Origin: a virus
Virus record (IMG/VR): IMGVR_UViG_3300047175_000039
Coordinates: 1-39,532 of that record
Reading direction: 5' to 3' (one strand)
Length of the DNA: 39,532 nucleotides
Shown: positions 1 to 8,062 of the stretch, piece after piece
Position numbering within the stretch: position 1 is the stretch's first letter
Layout of the letters: each line of letters opens with the position of its first letter
Made by a program: the position numbers and the translations under genes
The notes under the pieces: generated by a model
What the model was told of the DNA's origin: nothing
Databases searched by the model: none
Seen by the model: only the letters and a program-made list of their open reading frames with translations

Positions 1-168
1 CTCGCCAAACGATGCGGCACGCACAAGCCGGCGGTCACCCGCGCGGCCGATACGCTGGAGCGCATCGGCTACCTCAAGCGCACGCCGCACGCCGACGACA
101 GGCGGTTGGTGGTGTTGGAGATCACCGCGGCCGGGATGCGGTTTGTGCGCGCGCTGGAGGCGGTGTGA
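1..168 (+). CDS. MarR-type winged-helix regulator, C-terminal fragment
   Basis: This is the end of a frame entering from the left edge; 55 residues are visible. The segment PAVTRAADTLERIGYLKR, followed by a DDRR turn and a strand reading VVLEITAAG, matches the recognition helix and wing of MarR-family DNA-binding proteins. The family binds palindromic operators as dimers and usually represses. The N-terminal dimerisation helices lie outside the window, so ligand type and full length are unknown. The stop overlaps the next start (GTGA at 165-168), so the regulator is translated with the packaging-side genes. MarR-like proteins occur in phage genomes, but a chromosomal gene at a prophage edge cannot be excluded from this fragment. 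Confidence 0.7.
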   Translation, partial: LAKRCGTHKPAVTRAADTLERIGYLKRTPHADDRRLVVLEITAAGMRFVRALEAV

Positions 169-350
169 GCGAGCTGCTCGTCCTGCTTCTGCTCTCCGGC
201 GTCTGCCTCGGCGGTGCCGGCATGTGCGCCGGCCGGCTGTGGGAGCGCCGGCGCTGCCTGCGCCTCATGGCGGCGTCGCTGGACACCTGGCCGGTGCTGG
301 CGCCAGAGCGGGACGCGCGCGGGCGGTTTGTGAGGCGGCATCGTGGCTGA
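165..350 (+). CDS. small single-span membrane protein
   Basis: A 61-residue frame starts with GTG inside the stop of the preceding regulator (GTGA overlap). Residues 3 to about 22 are strongly hydrophobic (LLVLLLLSGVCLGGAGMCAG), followed at once by a basic stretch (RLWERRRCLRL), which predicts an N-out/C-in anchor by the positive-inside rule. The rest is soluble and basic. I do not recognise a family. Position before the terminase genes and small size are compatible with a lysis accessory or an early membrane factor, but nothing shows this. It overlaps the next gene by 8 bases, so it belongs to the same message. Confidence 0.5.
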   Translation: MSELLVLLLLSGVCLGGAGMCAGRLWERRRCLRLMAASLDTWPVLAPERDARGRFVRRHRG

Positions 351-858
351 TGATGCGGCTGATGCGGCAAAGCCGCGGCCCGGCTTGGTGATCGACGGCG
401 TGGTCACGGACGCCAAACCCTACAAACCTCGCGCCGAGGGGCGGCCGCGCGAGGACGGGCTCGTGCCGCAGCCGCATGGTGGAGCGATCCGCCAATGGGA
501 CAGAGACTCGGCGCGCGGGGCATCGCGGAAGGGGGTGTCGCTGCGCCAGACGCGCAAGGACGCGATGGCCCTGCTGGCGGAGGCCACGCCGCAGGCCACT
601 GCGGTGCTGGCGGCGGGCCTGGACAGCGAGGATGAGCGGGTGCGGGTGATCTGCGCGGAGCAAATTCTCAACCGCGTGCTGGGCCGCCCGAGCGATAGCC
701 CACAGGGCGACGAGATACAGGATCAGCACGACATTTCGCACCTCTCGCCGACGCAGCGGGCGCGGGTGCGGGAATTGGTGGCCGAGTTGCGCGGGCTGCT
801 GGCGCGGCCGGCGGGTGGTGGGGTGGCGGCAACAACGATTGATGGGGTGGCAGAGTGA
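343..858 (+). CDS. small-terminase-like protein
   Basis: The predicted protein has 171 residues from a GTG start that overlaps the previous gene by 8 bases. The N-terminal third is basic and polar. The middle holds KDAMALLAEATPQATAVLAA followed by DERVRVICAEQILNRVLGRP, a helical arrangement resembling phage proteins of the 'repeated unit, A-x-x-(I/L)-L-(D/N)-R-x-x-G-(R/K)-P' type often annotated as small terminase subunits or DNA-binding packaging proteins. The tail is Gly/Ala-rich. It sits 1.6 kb upstream of the large terminase in the same transcription direction, as expected of a small subunit, although several small genes intervene. No other small-terminase candidate was seen in this window. 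The function rests on weak motif similarity and position. Confidence 0.45.
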   Translation: MADDAADAAKPRPGLVIDGVVTDAKPYKPRAEGRPREDGLVPQPHGGAIRQWDRDSARGASRKGVSLRQTRKDAMALLAEATPQATAVLAAGLDSEDERVRVICAEQILNRVLGRPSDSPQGDEIQDQHDISHLSPTQRARVRELVAELRGLLARPAGGGVAATTIDGVAE

Positions 859-1196
859 TGGGCGACGATGTAGCGACGACGCCGGCCGAGGGCGCGCAGG
901 CTGGTGTGGATGACAATGTGGCGCATCCGCCGTCCGAGGTATCGGACGCGCCGCCGAGCGTGGCGGGTGGGGCTGGTGAGCCGCAGACTGGTGCTGCTCA
1001 TGACAACCTTCTGGTGAGCGCGACCGAAAAGTATGTGACGTTTGACCGCCAACTTCCGCCGCCGCTCGACCCGGTGAGCTTCGGGCGCGATCACGCGGCG
1101 GTGGTGGATCACCTCAAAGCCTGGGTGCGGCGCGAGATCACGCTTGCGGTGCAGTATGGCATGTTCGACGCCGAGCGCGCGGAGCACAACCCGTGA
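855..1196 (+). CDS. hypothetical protein
   Basis: This is a 113-residue acidic protein. The start is either GTG at 855, overlapping the previous stop, or ATG at 858 immediately after it; the two differ by one residue. The first 55 residues are low-complexity (Ala, Gly, Pro, Asp, Glu) and probably disordered. The C-terminal half is more ordered (VDHLKAWVRREITLAVQYGM), with a likely amphipathic helix. I recognise no family. It overlaps the following gene by 4 bases, so it is part of the continuous upstream operon. Confidence 0.5.
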   Translation: MMGDDVATTPAEGAQAGVDDNVAHPPSEVSDAPPSVAGGAGEPQTGAAHDNLLVSATEKYVTFDRQLPPPLDPVSFGRDHAAVVDHLKAWVRREITLAVQYGMFDAERAEHNP

Positions 1197-1429
1197 CGCG
1201 TGCCATGCAGCCGCCCTGCGGTTTCGCGCACCACGACGAGCCGGCGAGCGACGTGTGCGGGTGGGCGCAGCATTGGGCGGCGCATGGGGCGACGGCGCTG
1301 AGTGCTGAGGATGTGGCGGCCTATAAGCGTAGCTCGCCACCGGATATAGTTAGCCTGCTTCGCGAGCAACAAAAGCTGATTGCGAAATGGGGGTCCGAAT
1401 ATGAGACTGCGTTCGGAAAGAGTTTGTGA
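1193..1429 (+). CDS. hypothetical small protein
   Basis: A 78-residue frame starts at GTG 1193 in a GTGA overlap with the preceding gene; ATG at 1205 is an alternative start five residues shorter. The N-terminal half carries two Cys and several His residues (CGFAHHDE, CGWAQHWAAH), which might bind a metal, but there is no recognised finger pattern. The C-terminal half is a predicted helix (DIVSLLREQQKLIAKWGSEY). The family is unknown. A 56-base gap without a gene follows, one of the few breaks in the coupled series. Confidence 0.45.
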   Translation: MTRAMQPPCGFAHHDEPASDVCGWAQHWAAHGATALSAEDVAAYKRSSPPDIVSLLREQQKLIAKWGSEYETAFGKSL

Positions 1430-1485
1430 GTGCGAGTCCCTTTGGTGTTTCCTTCCGATGTTAAATTGTATGGGAGTGCCGGCCA

Positions 1486-1863
1486 ATGACCACACTCGGC
1501 GAGGCTATGGACCCGGCGCTGGTCGCCTACGTCGATGACAAGTTTCGGCAGTTGCAGGCGGTGCTGACCCAGCGCGGCGATACCGCAGCACTAGATGCCC
1601 TTAAGGAGCGCGTTGACGCCTTGGAATTAGCAATACCCACGGCGCGAAAGTCTCCGGAGGTCTTTGTTCCTTCAAGCATCTTAAAAACGCCGGAAAACGT
1701 GCAAAGCATGGCAGCATGCCTTCTCGCGGCGGTGTTTGGCGTCACCTACGAAGACGCGAAACGCATGATCAGTCGTATGGGCCACTCTCCGCCGTCCTGG
1801 TATGAGGTGGCCGAGACCGCAATCGACCATCTGGATTATCTAAATAAAAATCGGGGGACATGA
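1486..1863 (+). CDS. hypothetical protein, paralogous by halves to two neighbours
   Basis: The product has 125 residues. Its N-terminal part (ALVAYVDDKFRQLQAVLTQR) resembles residues around the middle of the protein at 8547-8924 (TVAYVDYKFRLFTAVQHRR). Its C-terminal part (ENVQSMAACL, then SWYEVAETAIDHLDYLN) resembles the C-terminus of the protein at 2018-2437 (ENLASMAACL, then FWMRMAAAAIGHFDHLK). A heptad-like stretch lies between the two (ALDALKERVDALELAI). The gene thus looks like a mosaic of two small modules reused in this genome. Its DNA has noticeably more A/T codons (ttaaaaacg, aataaaaat) than its neighbours. The function is unknown. Confidence 0.55.
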   Translation: MTTLGEAMDPALVAYVDDKFRQLQAVLTQRGDTAALDALKERVDALELAIPTARKSPEVFVPSSILKTPENVQSMAACLLAAVFGVTYEDAKRMISRMGHSPPSWYEVAETAIDHLDYLNKNRGT

Positions 1864-2021
1864 TGCCTTCTCCCATGCCGCCCATGTCTCACATGCCGCC
1901 GCCAGCCATGCCTCACAGCGGCGCCGCGCCTTTTCTACTGAGCGCATGGACGGTCGCGTTTGTCGTCTGGCTGTTCATCCTGGTGGATGTCTTCGCCAGA
2001 GAGCGCCGGCGCGATAAATGA
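1860..2021 (+). CDS. small membrane protein, Met/Pro-rich N-terminus
   Basis: A 53-residue frame starts at ATG 1860 (ATGA overlap with the previous stop) and ends in an ATGA overlap with the next gene. The first 20 residues are rich in Met, Pro and His (four M-P pairs). Residues about 24-44 form one hydrophobic span (FLLSAWTVAFVVWLFILVDV), followed by FARERRRDK, a basic tail predicted to be cytoplasmic. This is the topology of a small one-span membrane protein; pinholin-like or regulatory roles are possible but unproven. The two 4-base couplings argue that it is really translated. Confidence 0.5.
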   Translation: MMPSPMPPMSHMPPPAMPHSGAAPFLLSAWTVAFVVWLFILVDVFARERRRDK

Positions 2022-2437
2022 CCCTTTGGCCCCTCGCTCGGTCGCTCGAAAGAAAACTCGCGGACGAATACACCGCGCTGATCCGCGAGCAAGCAGTTGC
2101 CCTGCACGAGCAGGAGGTTGCGCTGGAGGCGTCGCGCCAACGTAACCGCGGCCTGATTGCCGAGGTGGCCAGCCTGCGCATGGCGCTGGGCCAGGCCCAA
2201 ACACTGATCGCGTCCGGTCTTCCGGAGCGCAACAAAATGGCGGCCGCGCTGGTGTGTGATCTGGGATGCGCGGAGAACCTCGCCTCGATGGCGGCATGTC
2301 TCAAGTCTGAGGCGGACGGCAGCGAGTTTTCGGAGGCGCTAGCGGAAATCAAGCGGTCGATGACGCCGTTTTGGATGCGGATGGCGGCCGCGGCGATTGG
2401 GCATTTCGATCATTTGAAGTGGGGGCAAGACCATTGA
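2018..2437 (+). CDS. hypothetical coiled-coil protein
   Basis: The product has 139 residues. Residues about 8-70 are continuously helical with heptad character (ADEYTALIREQAVALHEQEV, then LIAEVASLRMALGQAQTLIA). The C-terminal 55 residues match the C-terminus of the protein at 1486-1863, sharing EN.xSMAACL and a final W...A..AI.H.D.L pattern. It begins in an ATGA overlap with the membrane peptide gene, so the two products are made together. The shared C-terminal module suggests a common binding partner, but no known family is recognised. Confidence 0.55.
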   Translation: MTLWPLARSLERKLADEYTALIREQAVALHEQEVALEASRQRNRGLIAEVASLRMALGQAQTLIASGLPERNKMAAALVCDLGCAENLASMAACLKSEADGSEFSEALAEIKRSMTPFWMRMAAAAIGHFDHLKWGQDH

Positions 2438-2505
2438 TCATCGTGCGCACGCAGGGCGATAACGGCGAGCCGCCCAGCGCTGCCATCAACTGACGCGCGG
2501 CGCCG

Positions 2506-4233
2506 GTGTCGCTCGATCTGCTCGACCTCAGTGACCTGGACCTCGATGGGTTAGAGCGCGCGGCCGAGAGCGACGATGAGGTTGAGCGGCTCGCGCGGAT
2601 CAAATGGGAGAGCGAAGCGAGCCTGATGGGGTTCGTGCGCCGGTTTTGGCATGTACTGGAGCCGGCGACGCAATTGGTGGACGGCTGGGCGCTCGATGCC
2701 ATCTGCGAGCACCTGGAAGCCGTGACAGACGGGCGGCTGCTGCGGTTGCTGATCAATGTGCCGCCTGGCTCGTCCAAATCCATCCTGGTGTCCGTCATGT
2801 GGCCGGCCTGGGAGATGGGGCCGCGCGGCATGTCAAGCGAGCGGTATCTGACGTTCAGCTACTCGCCAACCCTGACGGAGCGGGACTTGCGCCGGTGCCG
2901 CGACGTGATCGGCAGTCCTGACTATCAGGCGATCTGGGGCGCGCGCGTCGCCATAGACCGGCGGCAGGATGGCGGCGAGTTCTTTGCCACACTGAGCAAG
3001 GGCTGGCGATTGGCTTCGTCGGTCGGCGGTGTCGGCACCGGTCTGCGCGGTTCTCGCCTGATCTGCGACGACGTGCACAACGTTAAGCAATCGGAGAGCG
3101 AGAAAGTGCGCGACGAGACGATCCGCTGGTGGCGCGAGGTCCTGCCGACCAGGCTCAGCGACCCTACGACCGGCGCTATCGTGGTGGTCATGCAGCGCGT
3201 GCACGAGGGCGACGTGGCCGGCTGGATCATGGGCCACGACACGCGCAGCGACTGGTGCGTGCTGATGATCCCGATGCACTACGACCCGGAGCGGCACTGC
3301 GCTACGTCGATAGGATGGCAAGACCCGCGTGGGCTGGACGACGAGACCGGGGAGCCGCTGGCCGGAGTCGGTGAGCGGCCGCAGGCTTGGTGCGAGGAGT
3401 TGCGCAAGCGGAATGGCGAGTTGTTTTGGCCCGAGCGGTTTCCGGCGTGGACCGTGGACCGCGAAATGGAGACGATGGGGCCGTTCGCGGTCGCCGGCCA
3501 GTATGAGCAGGCGCCAACCCCTCGCGGCGGCGGGCTGATCAAGGCCGAGTGGTGGCAGTTGTGGGAGCGGCCGCGCTTTCCCGATATGGACCTGATCGTG
3601 GCCAGTCTGGACGGCGCGTACACGAAAAAGACGGTCAACGACCCCAGCGCGGCGACCGTGTGGGGGCGGTTCTACCTCGATGGCATCAAGGCCCCGCAGT
3701 TCATGCTGCTGTGGGCTTGGGCCAAACGGCTGCACATCCACGAGCTCGTAGAGCGGACGGCGCGCACCTGCCTGGGCGACTGGCGCGAGGACGATGAGTT
3801 GGCGCGAGACCCGCGGCCGGCGGACGATTTGGGGCGCGTGCTGATGCGTGCCGACATACTGCTGGTCGAGAACAAGGCGTCCGGCGCGTCGGTGGCGCAG
3901 GAGATCGTGCGGCAGCACGGGCGGCAGAAGTGGCGCACGCTGTTGATCACGCCCAAGGGCGACAAGACGGGGCGGCTGCTGTCGGTTGAGCCGTTTTTTG
4001 CGGCCGGTCAGGTGTGGGCTCCTGACAAAACATGGGCGCAGGACACGATAGACGAGGTGTCGTCGTTTCCGCGCGGCGCGCACGATGACCGCGTGGACTC
4101 TCTCGCCCAGGCGCTCGCTTTCATGCGAAACACCGGGGCGGTGCGGACCACGAGAGAGGCGGAAGACGAATGGTTGAGGGCGAACACATATCGCAAGCCG
4201 CGGCGGGCGCTGTATCCGGCGGCGGCGCGGTAG
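2506..4233 (+). CDS. terL: terminase large subunit (packaging ATPase-nuclease)
   Basis: This 575-residue protein is the motor that translocates DNA into the prohead and cuts concatemers. The ATPase domain has a Walker A-like loop NVPPGSSKS (residues 84-92) and a Walker B strand LICDDVH (about 185-191) with DD in place of the common DE. The nuclease domain has the RNase H-fold acidic residues: D369 in VASLDGAYT, E455 in LLVENKASG, and the HDDRVDSLAQAL motif at 526-537. Length is usual for the family. The start taken is GTG 2506; the ribosome site there is poor and the 68 bases before it hold no convincing gene. The portal lies 1.5 kb downstream. Confidence 0.95.
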   Translation: MSLDLLDLSDLDLDGLERAAESDDEVERLARIKWESEASLMGFVRRFWHVLEPATQLVDGWALDAICEHLEAVTDGRLLRLLINVPPGSSKSILVSVMWPAWEMGPRGMSSERYLTFSYSPTLTERDLRRCRDVIGSPDYQAIWGARVAIDRRQDGGEFFATLSKGWRLASSVGGVGTGLRGSRLICDDVHNVKQSESEKVRDETIRWWREVLPTRLSDPTTGAIVVVMQRVHEGDVAGWIMGHDTRSDWCVLMIPMHYDPERHCATSIGWQDPRGLDDETGEPLAGVGERPQAWCEELRKRNGELFWPERFPAWTVDREMETMGPFAVAGQYEQAPTPRGGGLIKAEWWQLWERPRFPDMDLIVASLDGAYTKKTVNDPSAATVWGRFYLDGIKAPQFMLLWAWAKRLHIHELVERTARTCLGDWREDDELARDPRPADDLGRVLMRADILLVENKASGASVAQEIVRQHGRQKWRTLLITPKGDKTGRLLSVEPFFAAGQVWAPDKTWAQDTIDEVSSFPRGAHDDRVDSLAQALAFMRNTGAVRTTREAEDEWLRANTYRKPRRALYPAAAR

Positions 4234-4238
4234 CCGAA

Positions 4239-4403
4239 ATGACGGTGGGCGAGTTGGTGGCCGCGCTGTCAGACATGCGCCAAGACGTGCCTGTGTGCTT
4301 GGACACGGGTCCGCCCCTTGTTCGCGAACTGATCGCGTATGCCATGGACACAGACGGAAGAACCGGCGCATCCAGGGTTATCGTCACTCTGGGGGCGTGG
4401 TGA
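4239..4403 (+). CDS. small conserved-type phage protein, TVGEL family
   Basis: From ATG 4239, five bases after the terminase stop, a 54-residue protein reads MTVGELVAALSDMRQDVPVC, then a strand-rich end RVIVTLGAW. The pattern M-T-V-G-E-L-(I/V)-x-x-L-x-x-(L/M)-x-x-D-x-P-V is one I associate with short proteins common in phages and bacteria, of unknown function. A longer frame opens at ATG 4170 inside the terminase, but its extra 23 residues are Gly/Ala-rich and unlike the family, so the shorter start is preferred. It ends in a GTGA overlap with the adhesin gene. Confidence 0.6.
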   Translation: MTVGELVAALSDMRQDVPVCLDTGPPLVRELIAYAMDTDGRTGASRVIVTLGAW

Positions 4404-5437
4404 CCACCGCCTACACCGCGTCCCTGCGCCTAACTCAGCCAGGCGTCGGTGACGTTGCCACGCAAAATGCGTGGGGCGCCCTGCTCAACACCGATATGGC
4501 GCTGATCGAGGCGGCGATCACAGGCAAATCGCAAATCGACACGGCAGGTGCCTCGACACTGACGCTGACCACGGCCAACGGCGCGACGGACCAAGCGAGG
4601 CCATTTTGCCTGTATTTTATTGATTCGAGCGGCGGCAACATTCCATGCGTGGTTACCGTGCCGGCCGTCGTCAGATTTGGGCTGGTCATCAACACCTGCA
4701 AACATGTCGTTTATCTTACGACAACAGGCAGCGCGCCGTATTTATCGATCCAGCCTGGCACTGCTCCGTTTCTATATTACTGCGACGGGACAAATCTTAG
4801 TTCTTTCGTCAATCCGGGTTTCGTAAACCGTTCTGCTTCGTATTCCGGGACATTCACGATGCCGGCCCCGCTGGTGCGGTTCAAACTGTGGGGCGGTGGC
4901 GGCGGGTCACCTGATGTGCATGCTTTGACTGGCGGTATAGGCGGTGGCGGTGGCGGTGGCGCGTATTGCGAGTTTACATATTACGGCTCGACATCCACAT
5001 CCGTTACCAGCTCAATAGGAACATCAGGTAGTGGAGCGTCGGGCGGAAGCACGATACTGACAATACCGAGTGCCAGCATTACCGCGACGGCCGGCGGCGG
5101 TGCAGTCGGTGGATCGAATAGTGGGTCGGGGGGCGGCGGTTCCGCCAATGGTGGCGCAGGCGGAACCGCCACATTGTCCGGCGTAAGCGGCATACTGTCC
5201 AATGGTTTGCAGGGTGGCACCGGGTTTTCTGGCTCTATAGGCGGAACCATTTTTTCTTTGGGTGGCACCGGAGGCTGCAACACCTATGGCGGCGCACCGG
5301 GCGGTGCAGCCCTGAGCATCAACGGTTTTGGCGGGGCGTTCACAGGCCAAGGAGGCGTTGCCGCAGGTTCATCTGGCGCATCGCAGGGGAGCTATCCGAC
5401 GCAAGCCGGCCCTGGGCAACTGATTTTGGAGTGGTAA
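4400..5437 (+). CDS. tail fibre / glycine-rich adhesin
   Basis: The start chosen is GTG 4400, overlapping the preceding stop (GTGA); an open frame upstream to 4295 is only the shadow of that gene. The 345-residue product begins TTAYTASLRLTQPGVGDVAT, then NAWGALLNTDMALIEAAI, a start I know from short tail-fibre-like proteins, with a beta-rich middle (LTLTTANGATDQAR, FLYYCDGTNLSSF). From about residue 165 it becomes a glycine-rich domain opened by LVRFKLWGGGGG, with long Gly/Ser runs to the end (LILEW). This resembles glycine-rich receptor-binding tips of phage adhesins. Its place between terminase and portal is unusual. Virion location is inferred. Confidence 0.7.
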   Translation: MTTAYTASLRLTQPGVGDVATQNAWGALLNTDMALIEAAITGKSQIDTAGASTLTLTTANGATDQARPFCLYFIDSSGGNIPCVVTVPAVVRFGLVINTCKHVVYLTTTGSAPYLSIQPGTAPFLYYCDGTNLSSFVNPGFVNRSASYSGTFTMPAPLVRFKLWGGGGGSPDVHALTGGIGGGGGGGAYCEFTYYGSTSTSVTSSIGTSGSGASGGSTILTIPSASITATAGGGAVGGSNSGSGGGGSANGGAGGTATLSGVSGILSNGLQGGTGFSGSIGGTIFSLGGTGGCNTYGGAPGGAALSINGFGGAFTGQGGVAAGSSGASQGSYPTQAGPGQLILEW

Positions 5438-5442
5438 AATCC

Positions 5443-5733
5443 ATGCGTTTCGCAAAAGACACATGCGCCACGTGCACGTTCTGGCTTGAGATCAAAACCT
5501 CCCGCGCTGACCAGCGCGTCGGCCACTGCGCCAGGCGCGCGCCAGTGCCGATCCTGGTCGGTCACGTGCAGCATCCCATCAAGCCAGGGGAAAGTTTTCC
5601 CATCGTCAATGGGTTTTTCCCGCAAACGCGGCCGGAGATTTGGTGTGGCGAGCACGAGTCGAAGCCAGTGGCGCAGGGGCAGCCCATTGCGTTGGACTTG
5701 TCGCGTCTGACCATCGACGGCGAGGCGCAATAG
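5443..5733 (+). CDS. small cysteine-rich, probably zinc-binding protein
   Basis: This is a 96-residue protein from ATG 5443 (a GTG at 5431 would add four residues). It has CATC near the N-terminus, GHC about 20 residues later, and WCGEHE near residue 70. The spacing C-x-x-C ... H-C ... W-C-G-E-(H/W) resembles short phage proteins that bind one zinc ion and have no assigned role. The gene ends 4 bases before the portal start. Candidate functions such as a capsid-assembly factor or small regulator cannot be separated from sequence. Confidence 0.55.
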   Translation: MRFAKDTCATCTFWLEIKTSRADQRVGHCARRAPVPILVGHVQHPIKPGESFPIVNGFFPQTRPEIWCGEHESKPVAQGQPIALDLSRLTIDGEAQ

Positions 5734-5737
5734 GAAG

Positions 5738-8062
5738 GTGCTGAACCAGCCCAGCTACGACAACCTGCCAGATGCCAGCCCGGCGGCCACTCGGCATCAG
5801 TCATGGCTGTCGAACGAGCTAGCCGACCCGGACGCGACCACTGTCACCATTGGCTCGGGCGGGATCATGGTGGAGCAGCCCGACGCCGACGAGCAGGATG
5901 AGCGCGAGGCGGCAAAGCCCAATTACCTGCGCCACAACTTTGATGAGAACCTGGCCGAGCATCTGACCGGTCCCGAACTGGCGACGCTTGCGCACCACAT
6001 CCAGATGGGCATCGACGCCGACAAGTCCGACAGGTTCGACTGGGAGGCGGCGGTTGCCGAAAGCATCACGTGGCTCGGCATCCGGGTGGCGACGGAGAGC
6101 GGCGCGGATAGCTCGGGCTCCGGGGCTGACGCCGGCGTGCTGTGTCAGACCTGGGAATCGCTGCTGCTGGAAAGTTGCAATCGGTTTTGGGCCAATGCTG
6201 TCGGAGAGTTCTTGCCGGCATCCGGCCCGGCCAAGGTGCGCGATGATGCGCCGCCGCGGACCAGCGCGCAGCCGCCGCCGCCGCCGATGGGTCACAATGG
6301 CGGGCCGCCGATGCAGCCCGAGCCGCAGCAGGTGTCGCGGAACGAACTCGCCGAGGCGTTCGAGACCGATCTTAACCATTACCTGACCGTCGCGGATCGC
6401 AGCTACTACCGCGACTTCTCGCGCATGCTGTGGAATTTGGCGCGGGAGGGCACCGAGTTCCGCAAGGTGTATTGGAACCCGCTGCGCGGCCGCCCGGTCA
6501 GCGAGTGGGTCAAAGCATCTGCGCTCATCGTGTCGAGCGACGCCACGGATTTGAGCACCGCGGCGCGCATCACGCAGATCATCATGACCAGCCAGTCCGA
6601 CGCCAAGCGCCTTCAGCGCAGCGGATGGTGGCGCGAGTGCGTGCTGATGCAGCCGTTCGAACAGCCTGGCGAGGTGGAGCAGGCCGAGGGCGATGCCGAT
6701 GGGGTGCGGCGCCGGCCGACGCTGCCGGAGGACCACCGGCATACCATCGAGGAGTGCTATCTCGAACTGGACTTGCCGGGCTTCGAGCACACGGATGAGG
6801 ACGACGAGCAAACGGCCATGCCGTTGCCCTATCGCGTGACGCTGGACAAGGACAGCCGCCAGATTTTGGAGGTGCGCCGCAACTGGCGCGAGGACGATCC
6901 GCTGTTTCAGCCGCGCCTCCGCTACGTCATGTTCGGCCTGATCCCTGGCCTCAATTTCTACTACAACGGGTTCGCCCACATCCTCGGCAACCAGCAGCTT
7001 CTGCTGACCTCGCTGACCCGGCAGCTCGTCGATGCCGGTCAGTTCGGCAACTTCCCTGGGTTCCTCGCCGCCAAAGGCATGACGCGGCAGATCGACACCG
7101 ACATCATGGTCGAGCCGGGCCAAGTGAAAGAAATCGACACGATGGGGCAGCCCATCGGCAACATGGTCATGCCGCTTCCCTACAAGGGCGCCGACCAGAC
7201 GCTGATGGCGCTGGCGTCGTCGCTGCGGGATGCGGCTTTCCGGCTAGCGGGCGTGGCCGATGCGCCGGTCGGCGAGGGCACGGCAGACATTCCTGTCGGC
7301 ACGATGATTGCCATGATCGAGCAATCGACCAAAGTCATGTCGGCGGTTCACAAGAGCCTGCACGCGAGCCGCGCCGAGGAATTGGAAATGCTCCGCGAGT
7401 TGATCGCGGAAGACCCGTCCGTGCTCAACCGGTTCGCCAAGAAAACGCTGGCGCGGCAGTGGATGGAAGCCAAGGAGTTCATCGACCTCGATCTGGTGCC
7501 ATCGAGCGACCCGAACGTGCCATCACAACTGCACCGGATCATGCAGGCTTGGTCATTGGTGCAAATGGCGATCCAGGCGCCGGGGATACTGGACCCGAAA
7601 TGGGTTATCGAAAACGCGATGCGCACCATCAACTTCGAGCTTCCGCCCGAGGCTTTTGCGCAGCAGCCCAACGGCCCGCCGCCAGGGCCGCCGCCCGATC
7701 CGGCCAAGATGGCGCTGGCGCAGGCGATGCAGCAGAGGGCTGCAATCCTTGCCCAGGACACGCAGCGCAAGGCGGCGGCGGACGCGGTGCAGGCCGAGAA
7801 TGATCGGCAAGAGGCGGCTCTTGATATGCAGGACGCTGCGGCCGAGCGCGCGAGCAAGGAGAGGATCGCGCAAATCAACCAGGAGACGGAAAGATTGCGA
7901 CTGGCCGCCGAGTTGGCAAAACAACACGTTGCCCAGAAACACGCTTCTGTGGAAAATGCGCTTGACCGGGCGCATGACCACGCAAAGATTATTGGCAGCG
8001 GCATCGTTTCTGCTGCAACACGTCCACCGCCAGCGGCGCAAAACCAGGGAATTACACAATGA
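5738..8062 (+). CDS. portal protein (head-tail connector ring)
   Basis: The product has 774 residues, in the size range of P22-type portals. It follows terminase and precedes scaffold and capsid, as portals do. Diagnostic stretches are RDFSRMLWNLAREGTEFRKV (about 226-245), GLIPGLNFYYNGFAHILGNQ (about 404-423) and PVGTMIAMIEQSTKVMSAVH. The last 130 residues are a long Gln/Ala/Glu-rich helix (AAADAVQAENDRQEAALDMQ), like the barrel extension of large podovirus portals. Residues about 170-195 form a proline-rich insert. The start is GTG 5738 directly behind an AGGAAG run. The portal ring nucleates the prohead and is the DNA channel for terminase and tail. Confidence 0.85.
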   Translation: MLNQPSYDNLPDASPAATRHQSWLSNELADPDATTVTIGSGGIMVEQPDADEQDEREAAKPNYLRHNFDENLAEHLTGPELATLAHHIQMGIDADKSDRFDWEAAVAESITWLGIRVATESGADSSGSGADAGVLCQTWESLLLESCNRFWANAVGEFLPASGPAKVRDDAPPRTSAQPPPPPMGHNGGPPMQPEPQQVSRNELAEAFETDLNHYLTVADRSYYRDFSRMLWNLAREGTEFRKVYWNPLRGRPVSEWVKASALIVSSDATDLSTAARITQIIMTSQSDAKRLQRSGWWRECVLMQPFEQPGEVEQAEGDADGVRRRPTLPEDHRHTIEECYLELDLPGFEHTDEDDEQTAMPLPYRVTLDKDSRQILEVRRNWREDDPLFQPRLRYVMFGLIPGLNFYYNGFAHILGNQQLLLTSLTRQLVDAGQFGNFPGFLAAKGMTRQIDTDIMVEPGQVKEIDTMGQPIGNMVMPLPYKGADQTLMALASSLRDAAFRLAGVADAPVGEGTADIPVGTMIAMIEQSTKVMSAVHKSLHASRAEELEMLRELIAEDPSVLNRFAKKTLARQWMEAKEFIDLDLVPSSDPNVPSQLHRIMQAWSLVQMAIQAPGILDPKWVIENAMRTINFELPPEAFAQQPNGPPPGPPPDPAKMALAQAMQQRAAILAQDTQRKAAADAVQAENDRQEAALDMQDAAAERASKERIAQINQETERLRLAAELAKQHVAQKHASVENALDRAHDHAKIIGSGIVSAATRPPPAAQNQGITQ

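Noticed and set aside
1430-1485. A/T-richer gap as promoter
   Set aside because: Only 56 bases; no -35/-10 pair with acceptable spacing.
2434-2493. 19-residue frame starting TTG before terminase
   Set aside because: Too short, rare start, no ribosome site.
2833-4371. 512-residue frame on the minus strand
   Set aside because: Shadow opposite the terminase; Pro/Arg/Leu-rich, with no ribosome site or motif.
5819-7123. 434-residue frame on the minus strand
   Set aside because: It lies wholly opposite the portal gene; Arg/Leu/His-rich composition is typical of antisense shadows in GC-rich DNA.
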